Below are positions 9,287-17,140 of a DNA stretch of 64,000 bases, one piece after another. A program made the position numbers and the translations under genes. Under the pieces are notes generated by a model that did no database searches, had not been told where the DNA came from, and worked only from the letters and a program-made list of their open reading frames with translations. The DNA lies in contig JAPPGH010000017.1 in assembly GCA_026914155.1 (NCBI GenBank), positions 124,001-188,000 on the forward strand, written 5' to 3'. How positions within the stretch are numbered: the stretch's first letter is position 1; every line of letters begins with the position of its first letter. This DNA comes from Candidatus Palauibacter rhopaloidicola (GTDB taxonomy: Bacteria; Gemmatimonadota; Gemmatimonadetes; Palauibacterales; Palauibacteraceae).

Positions 9287-9730
9287 TTAGTTCACGGTGA
9301 CGACGTCGTACAGCCGCTCGCCGGGGTTTCCGTCCACGCCCTCGTAGCGGTGCTCCACGAGAATCGACCAGGACCCGGGCTCGACGTTGTAGATGTTCGC
9401 CACGTAGGAGAGGGTCGAGGGCGTCAGACTGTTGCAGCCCTGCCGGCCCGACACGATGGTGACGACGAGTTCCAGTCCTCCGTCCACCTCCCGCAGATCC
9501 GGGGACAGGTAGTCGCACCGCAGCCGGCCCACGATCTGGCCCGAGACGCGCATGGATCCGGGCCCCCCGGCGGCGCGCGCGAACTCGGGCAGGGCGGATC
9601 CCTCGCTGACCACGGATGTGAGCATGTTACCCACGGTCGGGGAGACGCCGACCCCGAGATTCAGGCAGCCGGACAATCCGGAGAGGACGCAGACGACGCC
9701 GATCGCGCGGCGCGCTTGCTGTTTTCCCAC
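9287..9730 (-). CDS. Small lipoprotein of unknown function
   Basis: This 147-residue protein has a start GTG (VGKQQARR), a short hydrophobic stretch and a lipobox LSGLSGC with the Cys at residue 22, so it should be lipid-anchored. The mature part appears to be a beta-sandwich (SMRVSGQIVGRLRCDYLS, GGLELVVTIVSGRQGCNSL, SWSILVEHRYEG) with two further cysteines that could form a disulphide. The minus-strand frame is open for more than two kilobases upstream, but that is a shadow of the plug-like and ABC genes; only this segment has a signal peptide. It is divergent from the plug-like gene at 9860. No family recognised. Confidence 0.65.
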   Translation of the reverse strand: MGKQQARRAIGVVCVLSGLSGCLNLGVGVSPTVGNMLTSVVSEGSALPEFARAAGGPGSMRVSGQIVGRLRCDYLSPDLREVDGGLELVVTIVSGRQGCNSLTPSTLSYVANIYNVEPGSWSILVEHRYEGVDGNPGERLYDVVTVN

Positions 9731-9859
9731 GTGTTGCAAAACGAGACTCCGCGGCCGAAGAACCTCGAAAGAGTGACAGCGGGCGGGAGGCTCTCGCAAT
9801 ACCGGCGCCTGCGTTACTTTCCACGCGTGGCTTGGCGACGTAGCGGCGGAGACCGCGGG

Positions 9860-11107
9860 ATGCGAACACGCGGGATGCGAACACAGCGAGACGGTCGGTC
9901 GGAGACGCAGGCTCGGAGAAGGGCCTGTTATCGGGCCGCGTCCTGCGTTCTGGCCGCCGCCGCCATCCTGACGCCGGCCGGATCCCGCCTGACCGCGCAG
10001 AATCCGTCGCCCACGCCTCCCCGGAACTTCGTAACGTGTCCGGCGGAGATGGATCCGTCCCTCACCGGCCTCGCGGGCATCGTCCGCGATACGCTCCAGG
10101 GCATCCTCCTTCCCGGGGCCACGGTCTCCGCGACCTGGACCGAAGACGAGGGACGGCAGCGCACCGTCTCCGTTGAGGCGGACGGCGAGGGCGTATATGT
10201 CCTCTGCGGCCTTCCGCCGCGGGAAGACCTCACGGTGAGCGCGGGGTTCCCGTCCTTCCGCACGGAGCCGACGCGGGTGAGCATCGAACCGGGCCCCCCC
10301 GCCGGCTGGGACATCCTCCTGGGCGTGGAGGAAGGCGTGCTCGCCAGCCTGCTCACGGTGCCGGGCCGAATCGTGGGCCAGGTGCTCGATCGGCGTTCCG
10401 GGCGTCCGGTCGAAGCGGCGAACGTCGTTCTCTCGGACACGTTGTTGGCGGAGGACCGGCAGAGAATGACCGATGGCAGCGGCCGCTTCATGTTCACCGA
10501 CCTCAGTCCGGGCATGTACCGCGTGACCGTGGACCATCTCACCTTCGATCCCCTGGACCAGTTGGTGCGCCTCCCCAGCGACCGGACCGTGCAGGTGGAC
10601 TTCGAACTCAGCGTGGACCCCATCGAACTCGCGCCCATCGTCGTCACGGCGTTGCGGGAGAAACGGCTGGAGTTGCAGGGGTTCTACGACCGGCGTGAAC
10701 TGGGCGAGGCGATCAGCGCCGGGGTGTTCCTCACGCGGGACGATATCCAGGACGCCGGCGCGATCCGGGTCACGCACTACCTGGGGCGGATTCCCGGCGT
10801 GCGTACCGAGTGCACCGGAGGCGCGAACAACAACTGCACGATCCGCATGACGCGGGGCGCGCCGAGCCTGAGCAGCCGCGCCGAGTACGGGTGCCAAAAC
10901 GCGAACGTCTACCTGGACGGCGTGCGCGTGATCCGTGACGGCGGCGGCGGCGATTCGATCGACAACTTCGTCACGCCGTCCGAGATCGCCGGGATCGAAG
11001 TCTATCGAGGCCCGAGCGAGTTGCCGGCCGAGTTCGGCGGGGCCGTGGGGCGCTGCGGCGCCATCGTCATCTGGACGGGCCCCGGGATCAGGCGGCGTTC
11101 GCCCTAG
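9860..11107 (+). CDS. Carboxypeptidase-regulatory/TonB-plug protein without barrel
   Basis: This 415-residue exported protein has an Arg-rich N-terminus, a hydrophobic core and cleavage near SRLTAQ. Two regulatory-like domains follow (TGLAGIVRDTLQGILLPGATV and GQVLDRRSGRPVEAANVVL), then LAPIVVTALREKRLELQGFYDRR and a complete plug-like domain: ITHYLGRIPGVR-type strand, NVYLDGVRV, then EIAGIEVYRGPSELPAEF and CGAIVIWTGP at the very end. SusC-type receptors continue into a barrel here, but this gene stops. GGAG lies eight bases before the ATG; a second ATG at 9875 is possible. Its stop shares CTAG with the convergent ATPase gene. The ligand is unknown. Confidence 0.75.
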   Translation: MRTRGMRTQRDGRSETQARRRACYRAASCVLAAAAILTPAGSRLTAQNPSPTPPRNFVTCPAEMDPSLTGLAGIVRDTLQGILLPGATVSATWTEDEGRQRTVSVEADGEGVYVLCGLPPREDLTVSAGFPSFRTEPTRVSIEPGPPAGWDILLGVEEGVLASLLTVPGRIVGQVLDRRSGRPVEAANVVLSDTLLAEDRQRMTDGSGRFMFTDLSPGMYRVTVDHLTFDPLDQLVRLPSDRTVQVDFELSVDPIELAPIVVTALREKRLELQGFYDRRELGEAISAGVFLTRDDIQDAGAIRVTHYLGRIPGVRTECTGGANNNCTIRMTRGAPSLSSRAEYGCQNANVYLDGVRVIRDGGGGDSIDNFVTPSEIAGIEVYRGPSELPAEFGGAVGRCGAIVIWTGPGIRRRSP

Positions 11108-12213
11108 CCCGCAGCCGCCGGGGCCGCCGCGAACGCATGCAGCGCGGTGGCCTTCGCACGCACCGCGACGCGCGCTCCGCGGTCGACGCCCAGTTCCTCC
11201 GCGGCATCGAGCGTGACGAGGGCCACGAGTTCGACGGGACCGCGTAGCCGCAGCCGCACGAGCCCGCCCATGTCGCGCCGTTCCTCCACGGTCGCCACGA
11301 CCAGGTTGCGCGTACTCAGATCCGCCGGGGGGACATCCGGAGGGCCGAGGACGAGGTCTTCCGGCCGGTAGGCGATCTTCACGGGCGTGCCCGCCGCCGC
11401 CTCGCCCAGGGCCACGAGCGAGGCGCCCCCGATGTCGACCGTGACCATGCGCTCGTGCGCCCGCGTCACGACGCCGGAGATCGTGAACTCCGCCCCGGTG
11501 ACGCGCGCCGTGTAGACGTCCGCGGGATTCTCGTAGATCTCCTTCGGCGTCCCCGTCTGGACCAGCTTCCCGTCGCGCAGCACGGCGACCCGGTCCGCGA
11601 GGTGGAAGGCCTCGCCCCGGTCGTGCGTGATGAGAAAGACGCTCGTCGCCCGCTCCCGGGCGACACGCTCCAGGTCGTGGCGAAGATCGAGCCGTGAATC
11701 GGTGTCGAGATTCGCCGTCGGCTCGTCGAGGAAGAGGATCTCCGGGTCGAGAACCAGCGCCCGCGCGAGCGCCACGCGCTGCGCCTCTCCTCCGGACAAC
11801 CGCGATATCGGGGCTCCCAGCAGGTGCGAGATCGCGAGTTGCTCGCACACGGCGCGGGAACGGGCGCGGGATTCGGCGCGGGGCACGCCGCGCAGGGACA
11901 GGCCGAGCCCGACGTTGTACTCGACGGAATCGCTCCAGAAGTGAGGGCGTTGAAACACGACGGCGGACGCGGCCCGGAGCGCCCGCTCCGCCGGTCGCCC
12001 CGACCCGCCGCGGAATGTGACCTCTCCGGCATCGGGCTTCTCCAGCATGGCGAGAAGGCGCAGCAAGGTGGATTTCCCGGCCCCGTTCGGCCCGAACACC
12101 GCGAGCATCTCGCCCTCCCGCAGTTCGATGCGGTCCACCTCGACGGCCGTTCTGCCGCCATAGACGCGGCGCAGGCCGGCGCCGCCGAGAAGCGGCCCGT
12201 TGGAGGCGTTCAC
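11104..12213 (-). CDS. tupC: Tungstate/molybdate ABC transporter ATP-binding protein
   Basis: This 369-residue ATPase powers uptake through the permease encoded just upstream. Walker A GPNGAGKS is at residues 41-48, the signature LSGGEAQRVALARAL and Walker B ILFLDEPTANLD follow, and ITHD supplies the switch histidine. After about residue 240 there is a C-terminal TOBE/MOP-like region (FTISGVVTRAHERMVTVDIGG, VKIAYRPEDLVLG), which in molybdate and tungstate importers regulates activity by binding the oxyanion. The start is the GTG overlapping the permease stop (GTGA) rather than the ATG at 12273, which lies inside the permease. The oxyanion assignment comes from the binding-protein and permease neighbours. 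Confidence 0.85.
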   Translation of the reverse strand: MNASNGPLLGGAGLRRVYGGRTAVEVDRIELREGEMLAVFGPNGAGKSTLLRLLAMLEKPDAGEVTFRGGSGRPAERALRAASAVVFQRPHFWSDSVEYNVGLGLSLRGVPRAESRARSRAVCEQLAISHLLGAPISRLSGGEAQRVALARALVLDPEILFLDEPTANLDTDSRLDLRHDLERVARERATSVFLITHDRGEAFHLADRVAVLRDGKLVQTGTPKEIYENPADVYTARVTGAEFTISGVVTRAHERMVTVDIGGASLVALGEAAAGTPVKIAYRPEDLVLGPPDVPPADLSTRNLVVATVEERRDMGGLVRLRLRGPVELVALVTLDAAEELGVDRGARVAVRAKATALHAFAAAPAAAG

Positions 12214-12908
12214 GCGACTTGGCCGCGGCGGATCGTGCGCCGGCCGAGCAGGAGGAGCACCGCGTTCACGCACAGCGCGATGAGCATGAGGACGATCCCC
12301 ATGGCGATCGCGACGTCGAAGTTGCCGCGCCGCGTCTCCAGCACGATCGCCGTCGTCATCACCCGGGTTTCGCCGAGGATGTTGCCCCCCACCATCATCA
12401 CCGCGCCCACCTCGCTGATGATGGCCCCGAACCCCGCCGCCACCGCGGCCACGAGCGACGTCCGCACCTCCCTCAACTGCAGGACGATCGCCTGCCGCCG
12501 GCTCGCGCCGAGTGCCCGCGCCTGGAGCGAGATGTCCCGGGGGATGTTCTCCACCGCGGCGAGGCTCACCGCGGCGATGTAGGGCCCCGCGAGGATCGCC
12601 TGGGCGCCGATCATGGCGGCCGGCGTGTAGAGCAGTTGCAGGTCGCCGAGCGGGCCCGCCCGCGACAGGACGAGGAAGACCCCGAGGCCGACGACGACGG
12701 GAGGGAAGGCGAGGCCCGCGTTGATCACGGCGACCAGGGGCAGGCGAAACCGGAATCGCGTCAGCCCGACCGCGATCCCGATGGGGAGTCCGATGACCAT
12801 GGCCAAGAGGAGCGCCGATCCGCTGATCTGCAGAGAGCGGAGGATGACGTTCCAGACGTACAGGTCACCCGACGTGATGAGCCGGAGAGCCTCGAGCAGC
12901 GGATCCAC
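12210..12908 (-). CDS. tupB: Tungstate/molybdate ABC transporter permease
   Basis: This 232-residue inner-membrane protein has about five or six helices and the binding-protein-dependent EAA loop in the form ARALGASRRQAIVLQLREVR (about residues 142-161), which docks on the ATPase. Its short length, the LRSLQISGSALLLAMVIGLPIGI opening and the ISEVGAVMMVGGNI segment fit TupB-type permeases rather than the longer ModB or sulfate permeases. It starts nine bases after the binding-protein gene and overlaps tupC by four bases, so the three subunits are made together. Confidence 0.88.
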   Translation of the reverse strand: MDPLLEALRLITSGDLYVWNVILRSLQISGSALLLAMVIGLPIGIAVGLTRFRFRLPLVAVINAGLAFPPVVVGLGVFLVLSRAGPLGDLQLLYTPAAMIGAQAILAGPYIAAVSLAAVENIPRDISLQARALGASRRQAIVLQLREVRTSLVAAVAAGFGAIISEVGAVMMVGGNILGETRVMTTAIVLETRRGNFDVAIAMGIVLMLIALCVNAVLLLLGRRTIRRGQVA

Positions 12909-12917
12909 GAGCCGAAT

Positions 12918-13784
12918 CTAGTGCTCCAAATCGTCGGCGGGCCACGGGGCGAAGCGGGCTTCGGCGCTGCCGCGCACCCGGAACTCCGCGATGGCGCGGC
13001 GTCCGTTTGCGGAGCGCAGCCAGTCCGCGAACACCGCGGCGCCTTCCGGCCGGAGCGCGGCCCGCGGCCCGAGCAGCGAGTAGATGTTGCGCAGCGACGG
13101 GTGGCCCTCGACGAGCGCCTCTAGGTCGAGCGCCTCCGACAGCATCGCGAACGTCGCATCATCCGTGAGGACGTAGGCGCGGCGTTCGCTGGCCACGTGC
13201 AGCGTCGTCGCCTGCCCCTGTCCGGACTCGACGTACCACACACCCGCCGCGGCCACGCCCGCCTCGCGCCAGAAGGCGATCTCGCGGTGGTGCGTCCCCG
13301 AACTGTCGCCGCGCGACACGAAGCCGTGTTCCCCCCGGGCGAGCGCCGCGAACGCCTCCGAGGGGGAGGCGGACCCGCGAATCCGCGCCGGATCCGAGGG
13401 CGGCCCGGCGATCACGTATCCGTTGACGAGGACGGGACTGCGCCCCGGCGCGTGCCCCGCCTCGACGAAGCGGGCCTCGGCCTCCGGTGCGTGCACGAGC
13501 AGGAGGTCCACGTCTCCTGTCCGGCCGAGTTCCAGCGCTTCGCCGCTCCCGGCGATGACCGTGCGCACGCGCAGTCCCGGATGGTCTTCGTTGAAGCGGA
13601 CGATCAGGTGTTCGAGCAGACCCGAGTCGTAGGTGGAGGTCGTCGCGCCGAGCACGAACGTGTCCGCGTCGGTCCCGCACGCCCCGGCGCACACGCCGCC
13701 GCCGAGGGCGAAGAGGAAGGCGAGGGAGGTTCGCCGCCCGCTCCTGTCACGGCTGGCACGGACTGCTAGCCGTGGCGTATCCAC
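12918..13784 (-). CDS. tupA: Tungstate/molybdate-binding protein, TupA-like
   Basis: This 288-residue extracytoplasmic binding protein starts with GTG inside the end of the upstream exporter gene (19-base overlap). It is the only usable start ahead of the hydrophobic signal (SLAFLFALGGGVCAGAC), whose last Cys may be lipidated. The mature N-terminus has GATTSTYDSGLLEHL, the TupA-family ligand loop, followed by VIAGSGEALELGRTGDVDLLLVHAPEAE and VNGYVIAGPPSDPARI, again typical of TupA. A second half with SRGDSSGTHHREIAFW completes the two-lobed fold. TupA proteins prefer tungstate, but specificity between tungstate and molybdate cannot be read with confidence. Confidence 0.85.
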   Translation of the reverse strand: MDTPRLAVRASRDRSGRRTSLAFLFALGGGVCAGACGTDADTFVLGATTSTYDSGLLEHLIVRFNEDHPGLRVRTVIAGSGEALELGRTGDVDLLLVHAPEAEARFVEAGHAPGRSPVLVNGYVIAGPPSDPARIRGSASPSEAFAALARGEHGFVSRGDSSGTHHREIAFWREAGVAAAGVWYVESGQGQATTLHVASERRAYVLTDDATFAMLSEALDLEALVEGHPSLRNIYSLLGPRAALRPEGAAVFADWLRSANGRRAIAEFRVRGSAEARFAPWPADDLEH

Positions 13785-15121
13785 CGCAGCACCTGCGGCA
13801 GGTTGGCGCGCTGGCCCTTCATCAGAATCCCGACCCGGAAGATGCGGCCCGCGACCCATGCCGCCCCGAGGACGAAGATTCCCAGCAGAACCAGCGACAC
13901 GAGCCACTGCCACACCGGGACCGAAGTGGCGAACAGCCGCGCCGGCATCACCAGCGGACTGAAGAACGGCACAAGGGAGAGGATGACGCCCCAACCGGCG
14001 TTCGGACTCTGGATCACGCCCTGCGTCGCGATGAAGGGGAGGATGATCAGCATCGTGATCGGGAGCATCACCTGCTGGGCGTCGTGCTCGTTGCTGATCG
14101 TCGCGCCGGCGCCGGCGAACATGCCCGCGTAGAGCAGGTAGCCGAAGATCAGAAAGAAGAACATCAGCACGAGCGAGCCCCACGGGACCGGAATGCTCGC
14201 GAGGTCGATCCCCGCCTCCGCCAGCGTGGATGCCCCGGCGGTGAGGCCGTACACCGCCGCGAGCGCGAAGACCAGGGCCCACACGGCCATCTGCGCGATG
14301 CCCACCGCCCCGACGCCCACGATCTTGCCCAGCATGAGTTCCCACGGGCGCAGCGAGGAGACCATGATCTCGACGATGTCGGACTGCTTCTCCTCGAGGA
14401 TCGCCCGCACGATCATCTGCCCGTAGATGAGCAGGATGAAGTAGAAGAAGAAGGCGATGCCGAAGCTGAGCGCCCGGTAGATGTCCTGGGAGCGCGCTTC
14501 GCCGGACTCCGTGACGTTGATGACGTCGAACGAGGTCCGCTGCAGCAGCGCGCCGGGATCGATGCTCTCCACGCCGATCGAGCGCAGGCGCGCCCGCACC
14601 GATGCCCGCTGGAGGGCGCCCCGGACCGAGCCCTCGATGACGGAAGGAACGCTGGCCCGCGCGAGCAGCGTCGTCCGTCCGTCGTCCGCCTCGGCCCCGC
14701 CTCCCCCTCCGTCCGCGTCCGGTGTCTCGCCCGGCGTCTCGCCCGGCATCTCCGCGGAGCGACGGCCCGCGCCCCTCGGGATCATCAGCAACAGGTCGTA
14801 GGACGAGTCGGAGAGCCGCGTCCGCGCCTCGTCGACCGAACGCTCCTCCATGTCCGCGGCGCGCTCGGCGTCGAGCGAGTCCGCGAGGAGTTCTTCAACG
14901 AGGAGGTCTCCGATGAGCCCGGCGGGGTCGGCGACCCCGATGACCCGGCGCTCCTCGCCCGCATCCGTCGCGCCCCTCACGGCGAGGAAGCCGGCGAGGC
15001 CGCCGAGCCCGACGATCAGCACCGGGAGGCCCAGCGTGGAGAGGAGGAACCACTTGGACTTCACGCGCAGCACGAACTCCCGGCGGATCACGGCCGCGAC
15101 CCTGGGCGTGAACGGGTTCAT
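13766..15121 (-). CDS. ABC-2 type permease, NatB-like exporter
   Basis: This 451-residue membrane protein has one helix near the N-terminus (WFLLSTLGLPVLIVGLGGL), a large extracytoplasmic region of about 180 residues with a Gly/Glu/Asp-rich insert (about 120-145), and a cluster of about six helices in the second half containing ILEEKQSDIVEIMVSSLRPWELMLGKI, the conserved coupling segment of the ABC-2/NatB family. NatAB systems extrude Na+ or other small compounds; this substrate is unknown. The ATG overlaps the ATPase stop (ATGA). A longer frame to 15472 is a shadow of that ATPase. Confidence 0.85.
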   Translation of the reverse strand: MNPFTPRVAAVIRREFVLRVKSKWFLLSTLGLPVLIVGLGGLAGFLAVRGATDAGEERRVIGVADPAGLIGDLLVEELLADSLDAERAADMEERSVDEARTRLSDSSYDLLLMIPRGAGRRSAEMPGETPGETPDADGGGGGAEADDGRTTLLARASVPSVIEGSVRGALQRASVRARLRSIGVESIDPGALLQRTSFDVINVTESGEARSQDIYRALSFGIAFFFYFILLIYGQMIVRAILEEKQSDIVEIMVSSLRPWELMLGKIVGVGAVGIAQMAVWALVFALAAVYGLTAGASTLAEAGIDLASIPVPWGSLVLMFFFLIFGYLLYAGMFAGAGATISNEHDAQQVMLPITMLIILPFIATQGVIQSPNAGWGVILSLVPFFSPLVMPARLFATSVPVWQWLVSLVLLGIFVLGAAWVAGRIFRVGILMKGQRANLPQVLRWIRHG

Positions 15122-16080
15122 GCGGCCGCCTCGTCGTCTTCGCTCTCGTCCTCGTGCGAGAGTCCGGCCTCGGTCGCCTTCTCGATGAAGATCTGGCGCA
15201 GCGAAGGTTCGATGAGTTCGAAGCGCGAGATCAGGGCGCCGCTGTCCACCGCCCGCCGCAGCAGCGCCTGGGGATCCGCCCCCTCCAGCATGCGGACCTC
15301 CACGTACGTGCCGTGCGCGGAGATGTCCTCGATGAGGTCCGGTGCGTCGAGGAAGGTGGGATTCCCCTCGAAGGACAGCGCGATGTCGCGCCGCCCCGCC
15401 GCGGCCTTGATGTCGCGGACGCGGCCATCGAGCACCTTGGTCGCTCCCGCGATCATGCACACGCGCTCGCACAGGCGCTCGGCGTCCTCGATGAGGTGCG
15501 TCGAGAGCAGAATCGTGGCTCCGGCCCGCTGGCGTTCCTGCAGCAACTGCTTGAACAGTTCGACGTTCAGCGGGTCGAGGCCGCTGAACGGCTCGTCGAG
15601 CACCAGCAGGTCGGGCTGGTGAAGGATGACGCCCAGGAACTGGGCCTTCTGGGCCATCCCCTTAGAGAACGTCTCCACCTTGTCGTCCGCCCGGTCGCCG
15701 AGGCCCACGGCATCCAGCCCGGACCGGGCCCGCGCGAGCGCCTCCTTCCGCTTCAGACCCTTCAACTGGCCGAAGAAGGCGAGGTGTTCCGCGGCCGTCA
15801 TCTTCTGGTACAGGCCGCGCTCCTCCGGCAGGTACCCGATGCGTTGGCGCATGGCCTCGACGTTGGGAGAGCCGAAGACGTCCACGGAGCCGGCGTCGGG
15901 CCCGATGATGTCGAGGATGATCCGGAGCGTCGTGGTCTTTCCGGCGCCGTTCGGGCCGATGAGCCCGTAGATCGATCCGTGCGGAATCTCGAGGTCGAGA
16001 TCGCGGACCGCCGTTTTCTTGTCGAAGCGCTTGGTGACGCCCCGGAGGCGAATGGCCGGTGTATTCACGGCCCCGATCAT
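15118..16080 (-). CDS. ABC exporter ATP-binding protein, NatA-like
   Basis: This 320-residue ATPase partners the ABC-2 permease that overlaps its stop codon. Walker A IGPNGAGKTT begins at residue 41, the signature is FSKGMAQKAQF, Walker B is LLVLDEPFSGLD, and LSTH carries the switch histidine. The last 90 residues (DIALSFEGNPTFLDAPDLIED...) match the C-terminal domain common in NatA/CcmA-like exporters. I take MIGAVNTPAIRLRG as the start; the further ATG at 16164 adds residues that would run into the intergenic promoter region facing the AbrB gene. It is the first of five overlapping genes that continue into tupABC. Confidence 0.87.
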   Translation of the reverse strand: MIGAVNTPAIRLRGVTKRFDKKTAVRDLDLEIPHGSIYGLIGPNGAGKTTTLRIILDIIGPDAGSVDVFGSPNVEAMRQRIGYLPEERGLYQKMTAAEHLAFFGQLKGLKRKEALARARSGLDAVGLGDRADDKVETFSKGMAQKAQFLGVILHQPDLLVLDEPFSGLDPLNVELFKQLLQERQRAGATILLSTHLIEDAERLCERVCMIAGATKVLDGRVRDIKAAAGRRDIALSFEGNPTFLDAPDLIEDISAHGTYVEVRMLEGADPQALLRRAVDSGALISRFELIEPSLRQIFIEKATEAGLSHEDESEDDEAAA

Positions 16081-16175
16081 ACGGACTGCCCGCACCCGTC
16101 GCCACGCAGCCGCCCCGTCGATATATTGAGGATTCCCCTCACTCTGCCGAATCCAACCCTCCATGGGGAGGTTAG

Positions 16176-16367
16176 ATGGCGATCTTCCGCGTCCTGTACT
16201 ACCGCGACATCACCGTTGGAAGCGGTGGCCGCATCACGATTCCCCTCGAGATGCGCGACCACATGCGGCTGACCGACGGCGATGCGTTGAAGGTTCGCCT
16301 CGAGGAAAGCGAATCCGGCCAGCGCCAGTTCACCGTCTGGAAGACGGAATCCAGCCCCAATATCTGA
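16176..16367 (+). CDS. AbrB/SpoVT-like transcriptional regulator
   Basis: This 63-residue protein has the swapped-hairpin AbrB signature ITVGSGGRITIPLEMRDHM followed by LTDGDALKVRLEE. Such domains bind DNA as dimers, either as transition-state regulators or as antitoxins. The ATG is preceded by a strong GGGGAGG. No toxin gene follows: the next gene, ubiE, is convergent. It faces the NatA-like operon across 95 bases that contain an AT-rich TATATTGAG element near 16131, so it could control that operon; this is inference from position. Confidence 0.8.
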   Translation: MAIFRVLYYRDITVGSGGRITIPLEMRDHMRLTDGDALKVRLEESESGQRQFTVWKTESSPNI

Positions 16368-16388
16368 CCCGAGTCTCCGGCCGCGACG

Positions 16389-17129
16389 CTAGCGGCGGTC
16401 TCCATAGTTGATGGCCATCGTGCCCATCATCAGGTCTTCGTAGCCGCACTCCACGAACCCGGCCGCTTCCATCCTGCGGACCATCTCCCGCTGGTCCGGG
16501 AACCTCCTCAGGGACTCGGGGATGTACACGTAGGATTCCGGATCGCGGTGGAGCGCCCAACCCGCCATCCGGGTCGAGACGTCGAGATATCCGAGGTAGA
16601 TGCGGCGCAGCGCCGCGGAGCGCGGGTGGCCGAAGTCGAGCGAGATGAGGCGCCCGCCGGGACGCAGGCAGCGAAAACTCTCTGCCAGCGCGGCGTCCAG
16701 ACCGGCGAAGTTCCTCAGCCCGTAGCCGACGACGACGCGGTCGAAGGTGCCATCGGGGAAGGGCAGGCGGAGCGCATCGGCTCCGACCCAGCCGGCGAGG
16801 TCGGGGCCCGGTCGTGCGCGCCCCACCCGCATCATCTCCGGCGTGAGATCCGCGGCGACGACCCGGATCTCGAACGCGTCGCGCGCGGCCCGGTCCAGCG
16901 CCCCGCGGGCGAGGTCTCCCGTGCCGGCGGCGAGATCGAGGACGCGATGGCCGGGGCGCAGGTCGGCCCGGGCGAGCAGCCGGCGCTTCCAGCGGCGGTG
17001 GAGCCCCAGCGACATGACGTCGTTGGTGAGGTCGTAGCGGTCGGCCACGCCGGTGAACAGCCGGCGGACGTAGCGTCGCTTGTCCGCCGGCCGTTCGATC
17101 TGGCCGGAGATGCGTCGATTGAGCTTCAA
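16389..17129 (-). CDS. ubiE: Demethylmenaquinone/2-polyprenyl-benzoquinol methyltransferase
   Basis: This 246-residue SAM-dependent methyltransferase performs the C-methylation in menaquinone (or ubiquinone) synthesis at the membrane surface. Family marks are VRRLFTGVADRYDLTNDVMSLGLHRRWKRR near the N-terminus, the SAM loop VLDLAAGTGDLA (about residues 63-74), VGYGLRNFAGLDAALAESFRCLRPGGRL and the late YVYIPESLRRFPDQ. Length and motifs are normal. The start codon is TTG with a poor ribosome site; the KLNRR... N-terminus leads straight into the conserved region, so no later start fits. In a Gemmatimonadota-like host menaquinone is the likely substrate. Confidence 0.92.
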   Translation of the reverse strand: MKLNRRISGQIERPADKRRYVRRLFTGVADRYDLTNDVMSLGLHRRWKRRLLARADLRPGHRVLDLAAGTGDLARGALDRAARDAFEIRVVAADLTPEMMRVGRARPGPDLAGWVGADALRLPFPDGTFDRVVVGYGLRNFAGLDAALAESFRCLRPGGRLISLDFGHPRSAALRRIYLGYLDVSTRMAGWALHRDPESYVYIPESLRRFPDQREMVRRMEAAGFVECGYEDLMMGTMAINYGDRR

Positions 17130-17140
17130 GGGGCGCCAAA

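Noticed and set aside
9287..11848. Minus-strand open frame of 853 codons
   Set aside because: Only the last 147 codons have a signal peptide and normal composition; the rest is the shadow of the plug-like and ATPase genes, rich in Arg/Gly/Pro.
12918..14345. 475-codon extension of tupA
   Set aside because: The added N-terminus runs through the exporter gene in another frame; the GTG at 13784 gives a normal signal peptide.
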